Assembly: GCA_018340805.1 (NCBI GenBank)
Contig: JACMZG010001863.1
Span: 27,654,786-27,718,785 of the forward strand
DNA: 64,000 bases
DNA from: Microvelia longipes
Taxonomy: Eukaryota; Arthropoda; Insecta; Hemiptera; Veliidae
Reading direction: 5' to 3'
Shown: piece by piece, positions 60,376 through 64,000 of the stretch
How the letters are laid out: each line of letters begins with the position of its first letter
Numbering within the stretch: the first letter of the stretch is position 1
Position numbers and translations under genes: made by a program
The notes under the pieces: model-generated
Told to the model about the DNA's origin: nothing
Database searches by the model: none
Seen by the model: the letters and a program-made list of their open reading frames with translations, nothing else

Positions 60376-61424
60376 TTGTTACTTTTAAAGCATCATAGTT
60401 TCATAACTGTTCCAATTTATTTATTTCTAAAATATATATATAAAATTTAAGCGGTTTATGCAAAAGTATTTTAACCCTGAAAAAACAAACGCTTCAAAAT
60501 GTCCTTTATGCCTTTGACTGTTGCTTTGCTCTATTATTTCATTATATTTTGGAGGAATTTCATTCTATTATTTTAGGGTTAAATTTATTTCGAAATTTAT
60601 AATTATTATTTCTTCTGGATTAGATATCTTTACTTTTAACATTTTATTAATTCTTTAACATTCTTCTTTATAATTTATGAATAATTTCTTATGATATTAT
60701 CTACGAACAAATTACTCTTTATTTGTTGAATGTATAAATGAGTCTTTTAAATATTTAATTTTATTTTCGTAAGTTATTTATTTTATTATGTTTTAACTAA
60801 TCAGAAAGGTAAAAGACAAAAGTTATGTAAATAAATTAAGAAAAAAATAACGAAAATGATTTATTTTTATGTCTAATCAATAACTTAGAAAAGAAACTTA
60901 TAATCAATTGTCGTATCGATATAATAAAAAATTTAATCTTACGGATTCAAATTGTAATAAATTTTATCTTAAATTCTGGTTTCATAGTTGGTGCTCTTTG
61001 TATCTTTGATCAGAATATTAAATTTGTAAGATTTATAATCTTAAAATTATATTTTAGAATAATTATGGATCAGTAAAATGCAATATTAAATTTTAAATAC
61101 TTGCCATGAATATTAACTACGACATAGTCTCAATAAATTGTATTGCTTCAGACCAAAATAGCTTAGTTAAAGGCGGATGCTGGTATTTACAAAATAAAAT
61201 GCTTGACAGGTTTTCCAAAACCTCCCTAAGACAGAAATTTAGTATACATGGGGCAAATCGTAAAGATATTATATCCATAAGATTATTGCATACATGCGCA
61301 TTGTATGTTTATTGATCATAAATATTAATACATAAGTTTTAATTTTGGATACATTACCCTGAACATACGTATATCGTCATATTTAATTATCCAAAGCAGA
61401 TTTAGACTTTTATGCTATAAAAAA
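60376..61424. other. Unassigned AT-rich stretch
   Basis: A 69-codon open frame at 61106-61315 has mixed composition but no domain or splice context that I recognise. Confidence 0.4.
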
Positions 61425-62175
61425 TCGGTAACGGGGTACCCCGGAACTCTTACTCGTCACATCGGATTCGCTTCGTTCGATCGCAGAGTGTAAAGATCAC
61501 AAAATGTATTCGACATGTATGCGACATGTATTCGGAGTTGCTTTGCTCGTCCTTAAAATGTAAATACATTCGTCTTATTATCAGCGATCGATGCTTCTTA
61601 ACTTTTATGATCCGACAAAAAACGGTGGTATACTTGCCGCATTGAAAAGAAATATAGTATACTTATTTATTACGTAAAGGTATACACTTGTACCAAATTT
61701 CAACTTAGTTGGTTTATTTATCAATTTTTAATATTTTCTTAAAAAACGCATACAAGTCATAGGATAAAGATTGAACAAATAACGATAATGAGATAAAACT
61801 TTGCTCATTCATTGGTCAGAACTTTGCCCAATTCCAAAATTTTCCGCGTTTTATGATATTTTCACATTTTTGCTGAGTCATTATTGCCAGTTAATGACGT
61901 TATATAAAATTATTTTCTGATTAGAAAAACTTGGTCTAAAGACTGATTTACATACGAAGTTTCAACTCTCTAGAATAGATATACAGGGAGCTAAGATTTT
62001 AACAGACACACATACACAAACATACACCTAAACACAAACGCATAAAGAGATATAACTTTATGAAAACTCCTCAGGAGGTTTTTAAAACACCAGAAACTTA
62101 TAAAGCCGGTTATGTCTGGGTTTGGGATTTTTAGACAAAACACAATACTTTTATTATATACCCTATGGTATAGGT
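61425..62175 (+). mobile_element. RF1, near full length
   Basis: Head ATCGGTAACGGGGTACCCCGG, then CGATGCTTCTTAACTTTTATG, TTTTTGCTGAGTCATTATTG with AATGACGTTA, a CA-rich tract, and CTCAGGAGG to the end near ACCCTATGGTATAGG. The middle is better preserved than the two ends. Confidence 0.8.
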
Positions 62176-64000
62176 AAAAATAAACAGTTTCTAGTGAAAC
62201 ATTTTCGATCTACAATAAAAGCGTTGTTCCTTAAAAGGGTTTTAGTTTATTTTACTCGCGATGTTATATTTGATGCTGCAAGCACTATTATGATATGGTT
62301 CATTTGATCTAACTAATAACATCTTGACTCGAATTCAGGGCAAGAGCCTTTCTAACACATAGGGACCTCTTTCTCACAGGTGTACTCTTTCTTAAAAAAA
62401 TATTAGACAAAAATATTGAACTCTTTTACAAAGATAAGTCAGTTTAAAGTGAAGTCAACTTTAACTTTATTAGTTTATTAAAACAAGTTGAATCTTCTAT
62501 AGACTAACTTAAATGATGGTCGGGCTCAACTTAATTATTTATGTTTGTCTCACGGTCTAGATGAATTCTTTTTGTACGCTAAACATGCTTAGACCGAGTT
62601 CAACAATATGCTAGTTAATATGGTAAAGCTCTGGTTTTTACAATGAGCGGAAGCGGGAACCTCCTTCTGGCGGCTCCTTAATGACGCTCTACCTTCTTGG
62701 TCAAGAAGTTGAAGTGACGCCCACTTCCTTCCCTGACTTCATATTAAGTTTTGGCATCGATTTACAGCGAGCAACAACTAACGTATCGCAGTATATTATG
62801 ATACGGTATCAACTTAATATTGCTAATCTGTAGCAGTTGGCACATATCATTATTCCATTCCAGTCACTTTTACTTTTAAGTAAACGAACTTACTTTTTCA
62901 ACAGTCGTTAATTTAAATTCAACGTGTAATGGTTTAACAATCTAAACTAAATGGACACTGACATTATTTATTAAAAGAACTGCAGGGTTGTTACTAATCA
63001 AAATTTAAAGAATTACGAGCGTGGCGATTAACAGCCAGCTTAACTGTTTAAAGAAAATTTAAGAATTTGTAAAATAAAGAAAAAATAAAGAATCACTTTA
63101 CAAGACACATCAATTATGTTTTGAAGATAATATCAAATTTTATTGTTCACAAATCAGAATCATCCAGCTAGTATTATAAAAACAAATACACATTTCCTTG
63201 TAAAAATAATTTTTAAAATATAATAAAATTATAACTAATACGTAAAAAACCTTCAAGCCAAATAACGATAATAAAATAAAAATAAATAGGTAACATAAAA
63301 TGAAAACAAAAAAGTATAAAAACACAATAAAATGACTCGTGAAGGAATAAGAAAAGAGCCAATTAGTTCTAGATCCTTGCTTCATAAGTTTAATGTTACG
63401 TTTGGCATTTATTTGGAATACATTTCCATATTTATTCCCTGTTTTATCAGACCTCAAATCAAACTAAATAGGAATATAGGTCAAAATAGTTCTATAAAAA
63501 TTTAAATTTTCCAATATTATATTTGATAAGGAATCGATTTTAAAAATAGTACATTGTATCTAGAGCAATGAATCCTAGGAAAACTAGTTTTGACAGTTTG
63601 TGCATTTGAGAGGATATGATATATTGCTCTTCAGATAAACTGTATCAAAATATTATAATATTAAATAAATTTAAAAGTTATTTGACGTTTAGTTATACAC
63701 TGGGAATGCAGTTATGGACTGTTTATTCTGATAAAATAATATTTATACCATCATAATGCAGTATTTTTGTTGCAAAACATGATTTTGAAAAAAACTTATT
63801 AAGAAAAATATAGCTTGTACACTTGAATATGTTTGTATATTCATCACAGGAGCCACGATTTAAACAATAAATTCCAAATTTGATAAAATCCGGGTACAGA
63901 TTCAAAGCAGATAAATATAAGATTTCCTTTTAAACTTTAAATAATTCAAATTAAATTTTATAAATCATAGAATATGTATTATGATGCATTACTACAGAAA
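62176..64000. other. Unassigned AT-rich stretch to window end
   Basis: A GC-richer patch at 62645-62780 (GCGGAAGCGGGAACCTCC) has no second copy here. A 105-codon minus-strand frame at 63140-63457 is hydrophobic and Phe/Ile/Leu-rich, as expected from AT-rich noise. Confidence 0.45.

Noticed and set aside
63140..63457. 105-codon minus-strand frame with apparent membrane segments
   Set aside because: Phe/Ile/Leu/Tyr-rich runs come from AT-rich sequence. There is no promoter, splice or domain support.

Overview
This window looks like a gene-poor, very AT-rich stretch of a eukaryotic nuclear genome, most likely an arthropod and probably an insect. The evidence is: one intron-containing gene with canonical GT..AG junctions and a TATA box/initiator core promoter, several decayed non-LTR retrotransposons, long (TA)n microsatellites, many short interspersed and foldback repeats, and no operon-like gene packing. 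I cannot name the species. No tRNA, rRNA or CRISPR array was recognised.

The only convincing host gene occupies about 26,534-33,296 on the + strand. It has a TATA box, an initiator, a short untranslated first exon, and a 1.2 kb 5'UTR intron. A second exon encodes a signal peptide and a Gly/Ala-rich N-terminal domain. After a phase-1 intron comes a very long third exon of tandem Asn/Gln/Gly-rich repeats. These fall into two blocks: a Tyr-containing block built on a 14-residue unit, and a Tyr-free block built on an 11-residue unit carrying repeated N-Q-S sequons. The layout (signal peptide, non-repetitive head, long low-complexity body, short aromatic tail) resembles secreted fibrous, glue, silk or sheath proteins, but I cannot assign it to a known family. 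In this sequence exon 3 is broken by a stop and several frame changes, which could be real decay or assembly error. A piece of the same repeat coding sequence lies inverted at about 36.3 kb.

Almost everything else is repeat. I label the families as follows. RF1 is a roughly 0.7 kb family with about 18 copies or fragments. RF2 is a composite element with a palindromic end and an internal (TA)n tract. RF3 is a roughly 0.7 kb long inverted repeat that usually sits at the end of RF2. RF4 is a foldback family starting near TTGACACRATATAATTGTG. RF5 is a GGGG/CCCC-rich tandem plus foldback. RF6 is a foldback containing GGATATGAATATCC. Large RF2+RF3 copies lie in opposite orientation at 4.2-5.9 kb and 50.5-52.3 kb. 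RF1 and RF2 share a core carrying a CRE-type octamer (TGACGTCA) and, in the best copies, a Maf/AP-1-type site.

Region by region: 0-0.4 kb minisatellite; 4.2-7.2 kb RF2/RF3 and hairpins; 8.15-10.74 kb two LINE remnants; 10.8-12.7 kb direct repeats and an old RF2; 15.4-16.5 kb a LINE nested in RF1; 17.5-24.5 kb RF1, RF4, RF5 and RF2 fragments; 24.9-25.9 kb duplicated segments; 26.5-33.3 kb the repeat-protein gene; 33.4-37.0 kb RF6, RF1, RF2 and RF5 plus the inverted gene fragment; 39.2-42.3 kb RF4, microsatellite and two opposed RF1 copies; 44-49.2 kb RF1 and RF4; 49.6-53.4 kb RF2/RF3 and RF6; 53.4-56.6 kb RF1, a small LINE insertion and a TIR-like element with a 50-codon reading frame; 57-64 kb RF1 fragments, a tandem array and otherwise unrecognised AT-rich DNA.
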